The translations under genes were made by a program, and so were the position numbers. From positions 1 through 64,000 of the forward strand of contig JAAUQT010000003.1 of the NCBI GenBank assembly GCA_012033495.1: a stretch of DNA of 64,000 bases, given 5' to 3'. Below the pieces are notes generated by a model. It did not search any database. It worked only from the letters and a program-made list of their open reading frames with translations, and was not told the DNA's origin. The stretch comes from Cyanobacteria bacterium RM1_2_2 (lineage in GTDB: Bacteria > Cyanobacteriota > Cyanobacteriia > Elainellales > Elainellaceae). Positions within the stretch are counted from its first letter, which is position 1. Each line of letters opens with the position of its first letter. This document shows positions 33,104-42,664 of this stretch, in pieces.

Positions 33104-34726
33104 ATGAGCTACTGCGTGAATCCAGCCTGTTCTAATCCTGAAAACTTGGCCCAAGCTGACTACTGTCAGACTTGCGGTTCTAAGCTGTTGTTGCGCGATC
33201 GGTATCGGGTGCTGCAAGCGCTTGGGCAAGGCGGCTTTGGGGCTACTTTCCTTGCTAAGGATGAAGCGTTACCCGGCAGTCCCTATTGCGTTATCAAACA
33301 ACTGCGTCCGGCGGCCTCTTCGCCTCATGTCATGCAGATGGCGCGGGACTTGTTTGAGCGGGAGGCTAACACCCTCGGCAAGGTAGGAAATCATCCCCAA
33401 GTGCCCCGTCTGCTGGATTATTTTGAGGTCAATAACGAGTTTTATCTAGTACAGGAATATATCAGCGGCTCGACGCTGCAACAGGAAGTGAAGCGATCTG
33501 GACCGTTTAGCGAAGCGGGAGTCAAGCAGTTTTTGAGTGAAGTGCTGCCGATGCTGCAATACATTCACAATCAGCAGGTGATTCACCGAGATATTAAACC
33601 CGCAAACTTAATTCGTCGATTGCAAGATCGCAAGCTGGTTTTGATCGATTTTGGTGCGGTTAAAGATCAGGTCAATCCAATGCGAGCAGGAGCTTCTGAG
33701 CAAACCGCTCTCACCCAATATGCAATTGGCACACCTGGCTATGCCCCGCCTGAACAAATGGCGATGCGCCCCGTTTATGCCAGCGACATCTATGCGTTGG
33801 GAGTAACGTGCCTTTATCTATTGACCGGCAGATCGCCGAAAGACATGGACTATGACCCTGCGACAGGTGAAATCCTCTGGCGCGAGCAGGTGCACATCAG
33901 CGATCACTTCACCGATGTGCTGAAAAAAATGCTGGAAGTCTCGGTGCGCCATCGTTACCAAAATGCTACAGAAGTGCTGCGAGCGCTCGACCTTGAACCT
34001 TATCTTGATAGTTTGGCCAGAGGCATGGTGAGTCAACCCACCCGCTCGCCAGGGAACCGTCCGCAACTTTCTCACTCAGGAGAATTGGGCGACGCCACCA
34101 GCCCTTCTTCTCCAACGGCGCGGATGGCAGCGGCGATTCGAGCACGTCAGGCTGCGAAGTCAATCTCTGGCCCGCTCAATGCCGATATGACTGCCCTCCA
34201 GACAGGTGTTTCGCGTCGGCGTGCTACGGTGCAAGAAGCCTCATCCCTGACCACGATTCACTCGCGCGGCATGGCGAGTAATCCCAGCGGTGCTCCTAGA
34301 CTTTCTGCTGAAGAGTTGCTGTCTGCTTATGCCAAAGGCAAGCGAGATTTTACGAACCACGATTTGAGTGCGCTGAACTTGACTAAAGCAGATTTGTCAG
34401 GGGCAAACTTCCATCAGGCAAAGCTGCATAAAATTAATCTGCAAGGGGCAAATTTACTCAACGCTGATTTTGGTCGAGCAAATTTGAGCCAGTCTTGCCT
34501 GAAGAATGCTAGGCTCGCTCGCGCTTACTTGAACCATGCCGATTTAGCGGGAGCCGATTTGCGGGGCGCAGACCTCAGCTATGCCTATATGAGCCATACC
34601 AATCTGCGAGGCGCAAACCTTTGTGGGGTTGATTTAACAGGCGCGAAAGTGTCGGACGAGCAGTTAGCCATGGCTCGCACCAATTGGGCTACGGTTCATC
34701 CGAGCGGCAAACGTGGACTTTGGTAG
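33104..34726 (+). CDS. Zinc-ribbon - Ser/Thr protein kinase - pentapeptide repeat protein (SpkB-like architecture)
   Basis: CVNPACSNPENLAQADYCQTCG; GQGGFGATFLAKD; HRDIKPANLIRR; C-terminal ANLxxADLxx pentapeptides. Confidence 0.88.
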   Translation: MSYCVNPACSNPENLAQADYCQTCGSKLLLRDRYRVLQALGQGGFGATFLAKDEALPGSPYCVIKQLRPAASSPHVMQMARDLFEREANTLGKVGNHPQVPRLLDYFEVNNEFYLVQEYISGSTLQQEVKRSGPFSEAGVKQFLSEVLPMLQYIHNQQVIHRDIKPANLIRRLQDRKLVLIDFGAVKDQVNPMRAGASEQTALTQYAIGTPGYAPPEQMAMRPVYASDIYALGVTCLYLLTGRSPKDMDYDPATGEILWREQVHISDHFTDVLKKMLEVSVRHRYQNATEVLRALDLEPYLDSLARGMVSQPTRSPGNRPQLSHSGELGDATSPSSPTARMAAAIRARQAAKSISGPLNADMTALQTGVSRRRATVQEASSLTTIHSRGMASNPSGAPRLSAEELLSAYAKGKRDFTNHDLSALNLTKADLSGANFHQAKLHKINLQGANLLNADFGRANLSQSCLKNARLARAYLNHADLAGADLRGADLSYAYMSHTNLRGANLCGVDLTGAKVSDEQLAMARTNWATVHPSGKRGLW

Positions 34727-34819
34727 TGGGTGACGCCCTAATCAACTAGGGGTTTGTGGGGTCAGGGCTGTAAGCTGGTAGATGTTCCTCCTCCATTCCT
34801 TTACCTCAGTTCTTCACTT

Positions 34820-35124
34820 ATGACCGAGCCATCGCTACCCTCCTCAAAGCGCTCAAAAGCAGGGCGAATTGATCCGCAGCAAGATCCCGAAATGTATGCC
34901 CAGTTGCGAGCCGAGTTGAAGGCTCCTTATCGAGGGTTACGACAGTTTGTCTACATTGGGTTTGGGCTGTCGGGGTTAATTGGAGCCTTCATTTTTTGAT
35001 GCAACTGCTGGCAGGGCAAGAAATGAACGCCGTATTGCCTAATTTTGCGCTACAGGTGGGCGTAGTGGCTCTGATGGTGGGGTTGTTTCGCCTAGAGCAG
35101 CGAGCAAAAAAGTCTTCAAGATAG
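34820..35124 (+). CDS. DUF3493-like small membrane protein, -1 frameshift in T-run 34992-34997
   Basis: RGLRQFVYIGFGLSGLIGAFIF then (next frame) LMQLLAGQEMNAVLPNFALQVGVVALMVGLFRLEQRAKKSSR*. Confidence 0.7.
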
Positions 35125-35252
35125 TTGCCTCGGTGACTTTATTAAGCAAACCTTTAAAACTCGCACATTTGGTTGTCAGACTGCCATACTGATGGACGTT
35201 CAAATGGGGTCAGCCGATATAAAGACCCTAACGATAAACCCCGTGAATATCT

Positions 35253-35300
35253 GAAGCAAAGCGCTAGTTCCTTAATTCGGTTCTGGCGCTTTGTTTTTAA
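35253..35300 (+). terminator. Rho-independent terminator
   Basis: caaagcgc...gcgctttgttttt. Confidence 0.75.
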
Positions 35301-35315
35301 GTGGCAAGGTGTTTA

Positions 35316-35437
35316 GGAGATTTCTAGGAAAAAGTTGTTGCCACGTTGGGGCCGGTTTGGACTCAGTCTCGCGTCGCCCAGATGATTGATCTGCAAAACC
35401 TGCCCGTACTGGGGTAGAGGGTTTCCTAGAAATCTCC
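35316..35437 (+). mobile_element. Family A MITE-like element, copy 2
   Basis: Perfect 16-bp TIR ggagatttctaggaaa / tttcctagaaatctcc; flanked by TTA on both sides. Confidence 0.85.
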
Positions 35438-35497
35438 TTAAGTGGCAAGGTGTTTGAGCGGTAAGGCGTTTAAGCGGCAAAGTTTTAACATGGCGAT

Positions 35498-37281
35498 ATG
35501 GAAGTAATTCAAACCGACATTTTGGTTGTTGGAGGGGGCACAGGGGGCACTGCGGCAGCGATTCAGGCAGCTCGACGCGGCATTAGCACCGTATTGGTCA
35601 GTGAGTTTGCTTGGTTGGGCGGCATGTTGACCACAGCCGGAGTGACGGCTCCGGATGGCCTGGAGTTAGCAGCTTTTCAGACTGGGATTTGGGGCGCTTT
35701 TTGCAAGCCCTTCAGTTACGCCAACCACAGGGCTTGGATCACGCTTGGGTGAGTTTTTTTACTTATGAGCCACGAGTCGGCGCGGCAATTTTTGCCGATT
35801 GGGTGCGGGCGTTGCCCAATTTGCGGTGGATTGCCCAACAGTTGCCGTTAGAAGTTCAAGTGCGGGCAGGTCGGGTGGTGGCAGTTCGATTTGCCGATTA
35901 CCTGATTCACGCCAAAATCACGCTCGATGCCACTGAGTTAGGCGATTTGCTGGCGCTAGCAGAAATTCCGTATCGCTGGGGCTGGGAATGGCACTCGCGT
36001 TGGCAGGAACCCAGTGCGCCTGTTCATCCCAGTACCCTAACGCGGGCTTACGCGGTGCAGGCTCCGACTTGGGTGTTTGTGCTGCAAGCACGCGATGCAG
36101 TAGGAACAGACGACAAGGGGGCTGTCTCCAATCCGGTGCTGCCTGAGTCTAAAGCGTCTAAAGCATCTAGACAATTTGAGCCGTTTGCTGGCACTTGGGA
36201 AGGGTATGGTTCAACCTCGTTTTTGAATTACGGACGCTTACCCGGCAACCGTTTTATGATCAACTGGCCGCAGTGTGGCAACGATTATGGGCTGCAAGCC
36301 GAGCGGTTAGTGGGTTCAGAGACAGAGCGGCAAGCTTTTTTGCAAGAGGCTTATGGTCACGCTCAGGATTATGCCGAGTTTTTGCAGCAGCAGTTAGGGC
36401 AAGGCTACAGCTTGGCAGATGTGTTTCCAGCATCGCCGCATCGGGGAGGTGGAGCCTTTGCGCTACACCCTTACTATCGAGAAAGCCGCCGTCTGCAAGG
36501 ACTCACAACCGTATGCGAGCAGGATATTTTGCCGATCGCTGGCGGACAGGTAGCGGCTTTGCCTACCGATGCGGCTGGTGCAGTGAGTGCGGTTGCAATT
36601 GGCAATTACGCCAACGATCATCACTATCCGGGGTTTAAGTTTGCGCTGCATTCCAAATCGACTCGCTGGGGCGGGCGCTGGACAGGAACACCGTTTGCCT
36701 TGCCCTATGGTTGCTTGATTCCTGAAGCCATAGACGGGCTGTTGGTTTGCGAGAAAAATATTTCGGTTTCTCATATTGCCAATGGCGCAACACGCCTACA
36801 GCCAACGGTGTTGGGGATTGGACAAGCCGCTGGAATGGCAGCCGCGCTCTGCATAGAGCAAACCTGTCAGCCCCGTGAATTGGCAGTGAGGCAGCTACAG
36901 GAAGCCTTGCTGCAAGATCCGGTTGCCCCGCTGGCGGTTGTGCCTTTGTTTAATCTGCTGCCCGATCATCCCGAATGGTTAACTTGGCAGCGCTATTACA
37001 TCGATCATCCAGAAGTCTACCCAATGGACGGTCATGCGCCCGCTCAGCTAGCTAGTCCGCGTTCTGATTCGCCCACCTATCGAGGATATTTTCGGCAGCA
37101 AGGCGAGCAAAGTTATGTTCTAGAAGGCTTTCTGAAAGGATTCCAGCAGCCAATCAGCCTGGTGACGCTGCATCCTGCCATTGATCGTCAGCTTCAGCAA
37201 ATTCAGAATGGTCAAACCCTGGAAGTGCAGGGACGGCTCAACCGCTCTGGAAACTGGCTATTGGTGGAGGAGATTCGATAG
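35498..37281 (+). CDS. FAD-dependent oxidoreductase, -1 frameshift in T-run 35698-35702
   Basis: DILVVGGGTGGTAAAIQAARRG...GIWGAF | LQALQLRQPQGLDHAWVSFFTYEPRVG...; GNRFMINWPQCGNDY, ISVSHIANGATRLQPTVLGIGQAAGMAAAL. Confidence 0.85.
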
Positions 37282-37379
37282 GATGCTTGCATTAGCGGTC
37301 TCATCGACTTGCATCGCTCCCAGATTGAACTGCCTAGATTAGAACGCCTAGATTAGAACGCCTAGATTAGAACCCTAAA

Positions 37380-37985
37380 ATGACTGTCACCTCAGCGACG
37401 ATACCCACGATTAAGTTCCTTCAGCAGCCCACTTCTGAGGCGTGGATCAAGCAAGCGTTGGCTAATCTCGACACCCTTTTGCTCGATCACTCTCACTGTG
37501 AGCGTAAGGCGGCCGGAGTGGCCATGAACCTGATGTTTCGCTATCCGTCCAGTACCAAGCTGGTGCGGTCACTAACGGCGATTGCCCAAGAAGAACTCGA
37601 ACATTTTGAACTGGTGAATCAGTGGCTAGAACGGCGCGGCATTGCGATGGCTCCGCTGTCGGCACCTCCCTACGGAGCGGGACTCACCGCCCAAGTCCGC
37701 CGTCAAGAACCTCATCGCATGTTAGATTCGCTGCTGGTTTCCGGTCTGATTGAAGCCCGCAGCCACGAACGGTTGGGTTTACTGGCGCAGCGTTGCCCTG
37801 ACTCGGAGCTTGCCCAGTTTTACCGAGGGCTGATGGCGTCTGAGGCGCGGCATTACGGCATCTATTGGACGTTGTCCACCACTTATTTTGATCGAGAGAC
37901 GGTGAGCCAGCGACTAGCAGAATTGGCGCAGGTAGAAAGTGAACTCCTAGCAACCCTCTATCCTGAGCCAAGAATTCACAGCTAA
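37380..37985 (+). CDS. miaE: tRNA-(ms2io6A)-hydroxylase MiaE-like diiron protein
   Basis: LLLDHSHCERKAAGVAMNLMFRYP, QEELEHFELVNQWLERRG, LIEARSHERL, EARHYGIY. Confidence 0.88.
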   Translation: MTVTSATIPTIKFLQQPTSEAWIKQALANLDTLLLDHSHCERKAAGVAMNLMFRYPSSTKLVRSLTAIAQEELEHFELVNQWLERRGIAMAPLSAPPYGAGLTAQVRRQEPHRMLDSLLVSGLIEARSHERLGLLAQRCPDSELAQFYRGLMASEARHYGIYWTLSTTYFDRETVSQRLAELAQVESELLATLYPEPRIHS

Positions 37986-38023
37986 TTTTTGTTCTGCTTG
38001 TCTGTGACCTGATGCAAACCTGA

Positions 38024-38139
38024 TGTATGGCTGTCGCCAGGTTGCTGAGAACATGGGTATGAAAGGGGTGTAGGGGCGAAGCTCCCAGCCAGGGGTTCCA
38101 CCTCTGCACCCCGTCCTAAACCAAGTGACTATTGCTATA
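38024..38139 (+). repeat. Family D dispersed ~116 bp repeat, copy 1
   Basis: tatggctgtcgccaggttg...ccaagtgactattgctata; copy at 44639. Confidence 0.8.
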
Positions 38140-38146
38140 GAACTCA

Positions 38147-38644
38147 ATGCAAACCTACCGCGACTTTGTGATTCGAGATTGGCAGCCCTCCGATCGGCAA
38201 CCTGCGGCGGCCCTCATTGCCGAAGTGCTAGCAGAATATGGCTTAGCCTCCTGCGGCTTGGCGGCAGAACCGGGCGGAGCCGACTGGGATGTGATGCAGG
38301 TGGAAGCGTCCTATTGGGCGACCGGCGGCGCCTTTTGGGTCGTGGAGCAGCAAGGGCAAATCGTGGGGACAGGCGGCTACTATCCCATTAAGCGGGGAAA
38401 CAAAGCGGTTGAAATTCGCAAAATGTATCTGTTGCCGTCTGTCAGAGGGCAAGGGCTAGGACGCTATTTGCTGCAAGCTTTGGAGCAATCAATTCTCGAA
38501 CAAGGATTTGAGCAAATATGGCTTGAGACTGCCAGCGTGCTCAAAGAAGCTGTGAAGCTCTACGAAAGCAGTGGCTACCAACCGAGCGCGGGGGTCGAAA
38601 CGGCTCGCTGCGATCGGGTCTATGTGAAATGCCTAACCAAGTGA
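38147..38644 (+). CDS. GNAT family N-acetyltransferase
   Basis: AVEIRKMYLLPSVRGQGLGRYLLQALEQ...LYESSGYQP. Confidence 0.9.
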   Translation: MQTYRDFVIRDWQPSDRQPAAALIAEVLAEYGLASCGLAAEPGGADWDVMQVEASYWATGGAFWVVEQQGQIVGTGGYYPIKRGNKAVEIRKMYLLPSVRGQGLGRYLLQALEQSILEQGFEQIWLETASVLKEAVKLYESSGYQPSAGVETARCDRVYVKCLTK

Positions 38645-38676
38645 AATGCCTAACCAAGTGAAATGCCTAACCAAGA
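38636..38676 (+). repeat. Tandem repeat, 18-bp unit ccaagtgaaatgcctaac at the 3' end of the GNAT gene
   Basis: Three copies of gtgaaatgcctaaccaa(g), the first overlapping the stop codon. Confidence 0.85.
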
Positions 38677-38823
38677 TGACCAACCAGTCAATATAACTTT
38701 GTACTGTTTGTCAATTCTACTCAAGATAGAAAACCACCTCAACGAATCTCTCTATAGACAGAGGACATACCGTAACTGCCTTTGGCAAAGTTAGGCGAGT
38801 GATGTTGATTTAGGAGAGTTTCT

Positions 38824-39012
38824 ATGAAATTTAAGCCATTAGCGCTGGGATTGCCTTTGATTGCAGGGCTAGCCTTCATTGTCAGTGCGTGTGAATCCCC
38901 TGAAACTGAGGTTGAAACCCCCAGTGGTGATGTCGAAATTGAGCAGCCCGCTGAGTCTCCGATTGAGTCTCCTGGCGTTTCTCCCCAGCCCGGAGCGCCT
39001 GCTTCTCCATAA
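38824..39012 (+). CDS. Small putative lipoprotein
   Basis: LALGLPLIAGLAFIVSAC lipobox, E/P/S-rich tail. Confidence 0.65.
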   Translation: MKFKPLALGLPLIAGLAFIVSACESPETEVETPSGDVEIEQPAESPIESPGVSPQPGAPASP

Positions 39013-39026
39013 AGTCTTTAAGTGCC

Positions 39027-40196
39027 TTAGTCAGAGGATGGAGTTGGCAAGTAGCCTTCTAGCAAAAGATCTACCCCAACCGATTGCCAGCAAACTGCTT
39101 CTAAGACTAAGGCTTCTGTCATTTTGCTCAGCCCCAGATCGCCAATCGGTGATGGAGCCTGTGAGCCACCAATGATTTTAGGGGCAACAAACGCCAAAAC
39201 TTTCTGAACTGCGCCATCTGCAATTGCTTTTGCCGCCAGCGTTCCGCCGCATTCCCACAACACCGAGAGCAAGCCTCGCTCATACAGCAAGGGCATGACT
39301 TGGGCTGGAGTGAGCGACGGTAGAGCAATGACTTCGACTCCCTGCTGCTCCAGCTTCTGCTGAATGTCTTTTCGAGGCGAGTTTGGAGAATTTTGATTTT
39401 CTGTAAGAACTTCTGTCAGCACTAAAGTCGGAACCTCTGCGGTTTGCCAAAGCTGAGCTTGAAGGGGCAAATCAAGCGAGCGGCTCATCACAATTCGCAG
39501 CGGGTTGTGTCCCTGTCCGTGGCTGGTGAGCAGTGGGTTGTCGCATCGTACCGTGTTGCCCCCCACAATGATGGCATCACACTGGCTGCGGAGTTGGTGT
39601 ACCCAGGCGCGGGCATCGGGCGATGTAACCCAAGCACTGTGCCCAATTGCGGTGGCAATTTTGCCATCTAGGGTCATTGCATATTTGAGAATGCCAAACG
39701 GCCGCTGATATCGAATCCGATGGACAAAGCTTTCGTTGAGTTTGCGGCAAGCAGCGGCTTCAACACCAACGCTCACCTCAATGCCTGCCTGCCGCAGCCG
39801 TTCGATGCCAGACCCAGCGACCTTGGGGTTGGGATCAATCATTCCAACGACGACTCTTGCCACTTTCGCAGCAATCAGCGCATCAGCACAGGGCGGCGTT
39901 CGTCCAAAGTGACTGCAAGGCTCTAAGTTGACATAAACCGTTGCCCCTTGAGCTTGCTGTCCCGCCGCACGCAGGGCAAACACTTCAGCATGAGGCTCAC
40001 CCGCTTTTGGGTGAAACCCTTCTCCCACAATTCGCCCGTTTTGCACAATGACCGAGCCAACCATCGGGTTAGGAGCCGTATAGCCCGCCGCCTGACGCGC
40101 TAGCTCCAGACAGCGCTGCATCATCTGCCGATCAGACAAAGAAATATGCGGCTGTTCTAATAGAGGCTCTGGAGTGGAATTAGGTGGGGTTGTCAT
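39027..40196 (-). CDS. ribD: Riboflavin biosynthesis protein RibD (deaminase/reductase)
   Basis: HAEVFALRAAG, EPCSHFGRTPPC, FGILKYAMTLDGKIATAIGHSAWVT. Confidence 0.95.
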   Translation of the reverse strand: MTTPPNSTPEPLLEQPHISLSDRQMMQRCLELARQAAGYTAPNPMVGSVIVQNGRIVGEGFHPKAGEPHAEVFALRAAGQQAQGATVYVNLEPCSHFGRTPPCADALIAAKVARVVVGMIDPNPKVAGSGIERLRQAGIEVSVGVEAAACRKLNESFVHRIRYQRPFGILKYAMTLDGKIATAIGHSAWVTSPDARAWVHQLRSQCDAIIVGGNTVRCDNPLLTSHGQGHNPLRIVMSRSLDLPLQAQLWQTAEVPTLVLTEVLTENQNSPNSPRKDIQQKLEQQGVEVIALPSLTPAQVMPLLYERGLLSVLWECGGTLAAKAIADGAVQKVLAFVAPKIIGGSQAPSPIGDLGLSKMTEALVLEAVCWQSVGVDLLLEGYLPTPSSD

Positions 40197-40620
40197 TGCT
40201 ATACAGAACTTGCAGAAGTTTACGATATTCTCAGCAAATTTTTACGCTTTTTTGCCACAATTTGTCCGATAGTACAAGTCTGAGGGGAAAAATAGAGAAT
40301 TTCTCACGAAACCCCCTTGGCAGAATCAATAATTCGCGCTATCAATCAGGGGCACTCCTAAATCTTTTCCCACGGAAACTCGTAACTGGGTGAAGATCGA
40401 CCGATCGACTAGTTACAGGAATTCATGCAAACGGTTTAGAAATTGATATGGCAATTGTTGCCGCATTCGTTAGAATTTATCCCAATGCAGTCCCCTCTAT
40501 GTTATGACTCTTCAGTTACTAGCTCATAAAGGCACAGTTTGATAGCGCCCTTCTTGGCAATTGCAAGATTTTGACTTCATTTCCTCTCGACTTCTGTTTG
40601 TTTGATCCAAGGCTTACCGA

Positions 40621-42060
40621 ATGACTGCTGTGCCCGCCCCTCGACAGCCCTCACAACCTCCTCCTGACTTCACTGGTGGCAACCCATCGCCAGACATTAC
40701 GCCTGTGTTCGCGCTAAAAGAACTGGTTTCTCGTCTGCATCGAGAGCAGAATAAGATTCAGGATCTTTTGAGTTCTTTGGGGTTTGCGCTGCGCAGCTTC
40801 AAAAATCTCAACCAGTTTTTAGAGTTAACGCCTTTAATTGCCAGTCGGGTCACGGATGCTGACGGTGGAGCACTGGTTTTGTATAAGCCCAACGGCCAAA
40901 TGCGGTTGGAACGCTTGCACTGCCAAGATAGTAGCTGCCAAGATATTCGGGTTGCCATCGAAACAGCAACGCGGCAATTGGCGTCTAACTCATCTACTGC
41001 TCCCTATGGCAAAATTGCGCCCCAGTTCAACAACCGCACTGCCGCCTTGGATTATCACGTCAACGCGACGCTGGGGGCATCGGTGCAGCTATTTGGCACC
41101 GCGATTCTGACTAAAAACGTTGAGCGGGGCAGGCTATATGTGTTCAGCCGCGATCCAGAATATACCTGGACAGAAACGCGCCAAAAGCTGGTGCGACTCG
41201 TGGCTGACCAAACGGCGGTGGCGATCGAAAACGACGAACTGACCGTTGAACTGCGTAAAAAAGAACGGCTCGATCGAGAGTTGGAAATTGGAGCCGAAAT
41301 TCAGCTTCAGTTGTTGCCGCGTCAGTGCCCCAAAATTGCGGGCGTGGAGCTAGCTGCCCTCTGTAAAACCGCGAATCGAGTGGGCGGCGACTATTACGAT
41401 TTCATTCCGGCAAATTACGACCAGGTGCGCAAGAAAATGGCTCGTGCCGAATCGAATCGCTGGAGCTTAGCCATCGGCGATGTCATGGGCAAAGGCGTTC
41501 CGGCAGGGCTAATCATGACGATGCTGCGGGGAATGCTGCGGGCAGAAGTGCTAAACGCTCACTCTCCAGCGCGGATTTTGCAGCACCTCAACCATGTCAT
41601 GTATGCCGATCTGGAAAACTCGAATCGGTTTGTCACGCTGTTTTATTCTGAATACGACGCTACGACGCGCACCCTGTCCTATAGCAACGCTGCCCACAAT
41701 CCGCCTTTGCTGTGGCAAGCCGCTACCGGGACGCTGAAGCGCCTCGATACGCTGGGAATGCTGATCGGCTTAGATATGGATAGCAAATATCATGAAGCCC
41801 AAGTGCAGCTTCAGCCGGGCGATACCATCATCTATTACACGGATGGCTTCACCGATGCCGCCAACCAAAACGGCGAACGCTTTGACGAAGAAAACCTAGC
41901 GCGTCATTTTCAGTGGGCTTGCCGTCAGTGCAACGGGCCGCAGGCGATTCTGGAGTATTTGTTTAATCAAGTAAAGCAATTTATTGGCGTCGATCGCTCC
42001 AACGACGACGATATGACGCTGATTGTGATGCAAGTGCAGCCAGAAGCAGCCCAAGAGTAA
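40621..42060 (+). CDS. GAF-PP2C (SpoIIE/RsbU-type) phosphatase
   Basis: GAF-like N-term; EIGAEIQLQLLP, GGDYYDFI, GDVMGKGVPAGLIM, YYTDGFTDA, DDDMTLIVM. Confidence 0.88.
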   Translation: MTAVPAPRQPSQPPPDFTGGNPSPDITPVFALKELVSRLHREQNKIQDLLSSLGFALRSFKNLNQFLELTPLIASRVTDADGGALVLYKPNGQMRLERLHCQDSSCQDIRVAIETATRQLASNSSTAPYGKIAPQFNNRTAALDYHVNATLGASVQLFGTAILTKNVERGRLYVFSRDPEYTWTETRQKLVRLVADQTAVAIENDELTVELRKKERLDRELEIGAEIQLQLLPRQCPKIAGVELAALCKTANRVGGDYYDFIPANYDQVRKKMARAESNRWSLAIGDVMGKGVPAGLIMTMLRGMLRAEVLNAHSPARILQHLNHVMYADLENSNRFVTLFYSEYDATTRTLSYSNAAHNPPLLWQAATGTLKRLDTLGMLIGLDMDSKYHEAQVQLQPGDTIIYYTDGFTDAANQNGERFDEENLARHFQWACRQCNGPQAILEYLFNQVKQFIGVDRSNDDDMTLIVMQVQPEAAQE

Positions 42061-42177
42061 GATAGACCAAGACAGACTAAGAATAGTCGTAAAGAATCAA
42101 CACTTCTGCTCCGAATTCAGTGAACTGTGGCAAACTAGGGTTCGATTAGTAACCGTTTGTGTGAGGTTCGACGAATT

Positions 42178-42489
42178 ATGGAATTTGTGCAGCTTGTGCA
42201 GCATTTGACCCCTTATTTGATAGATATTTTGGCAAATCTTAGCTCTTGGAGTGATGGGAGCCAGTTTTGGGTAGCACACTTGAGCTTTGATGGAATTGCG
42301 AATCAGCTAAATCAGCTACACCACGGGTTTGACCTGCACTGGGCGGTGCTGGCTCAGCAGTTTGATACAGATGTGTTTGCTACCACACGCCGGATCGTGG
42401 GTGACTTTATTGAATCTGGTAAGCTCTGGACGCTGTTGATTGGCATTGTGATTGGCTACATCTTGAAGAGCGTCACTTCCTACGGTTGA
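42178..42489 (+). CDS. Small hypothetical membrane protein
   Basis: C-terminal TM LWTLLIGIVIGYILKSVTSYG. Confidence 0.5.
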   Translation: MEFVQLVQHLTPYLIDILANLSSWSDGSQFWVAHLSFDGIANQLNQLHHGFDLHWAVLAQQFDTDVFATTRRIVGDFIESGKLWTLLIGIVIGYILKSVTSYG

Positions 42490-42664
42490 GGAGACTGCTG
42501 AAGCGGAACAGGCTAAGCCATCGGAGCGAACTCTATTTTCGCTGAACACTTTCATTAAAAAGAACGCTGTACAATTTTGGTTTCATGCGTCAATTTGAAG
42601 GCAAATGCGTTCAGAACAGCGTTGAGGCTATCTGTTTATTCAAAAATAATCAGGAATCAGAACC

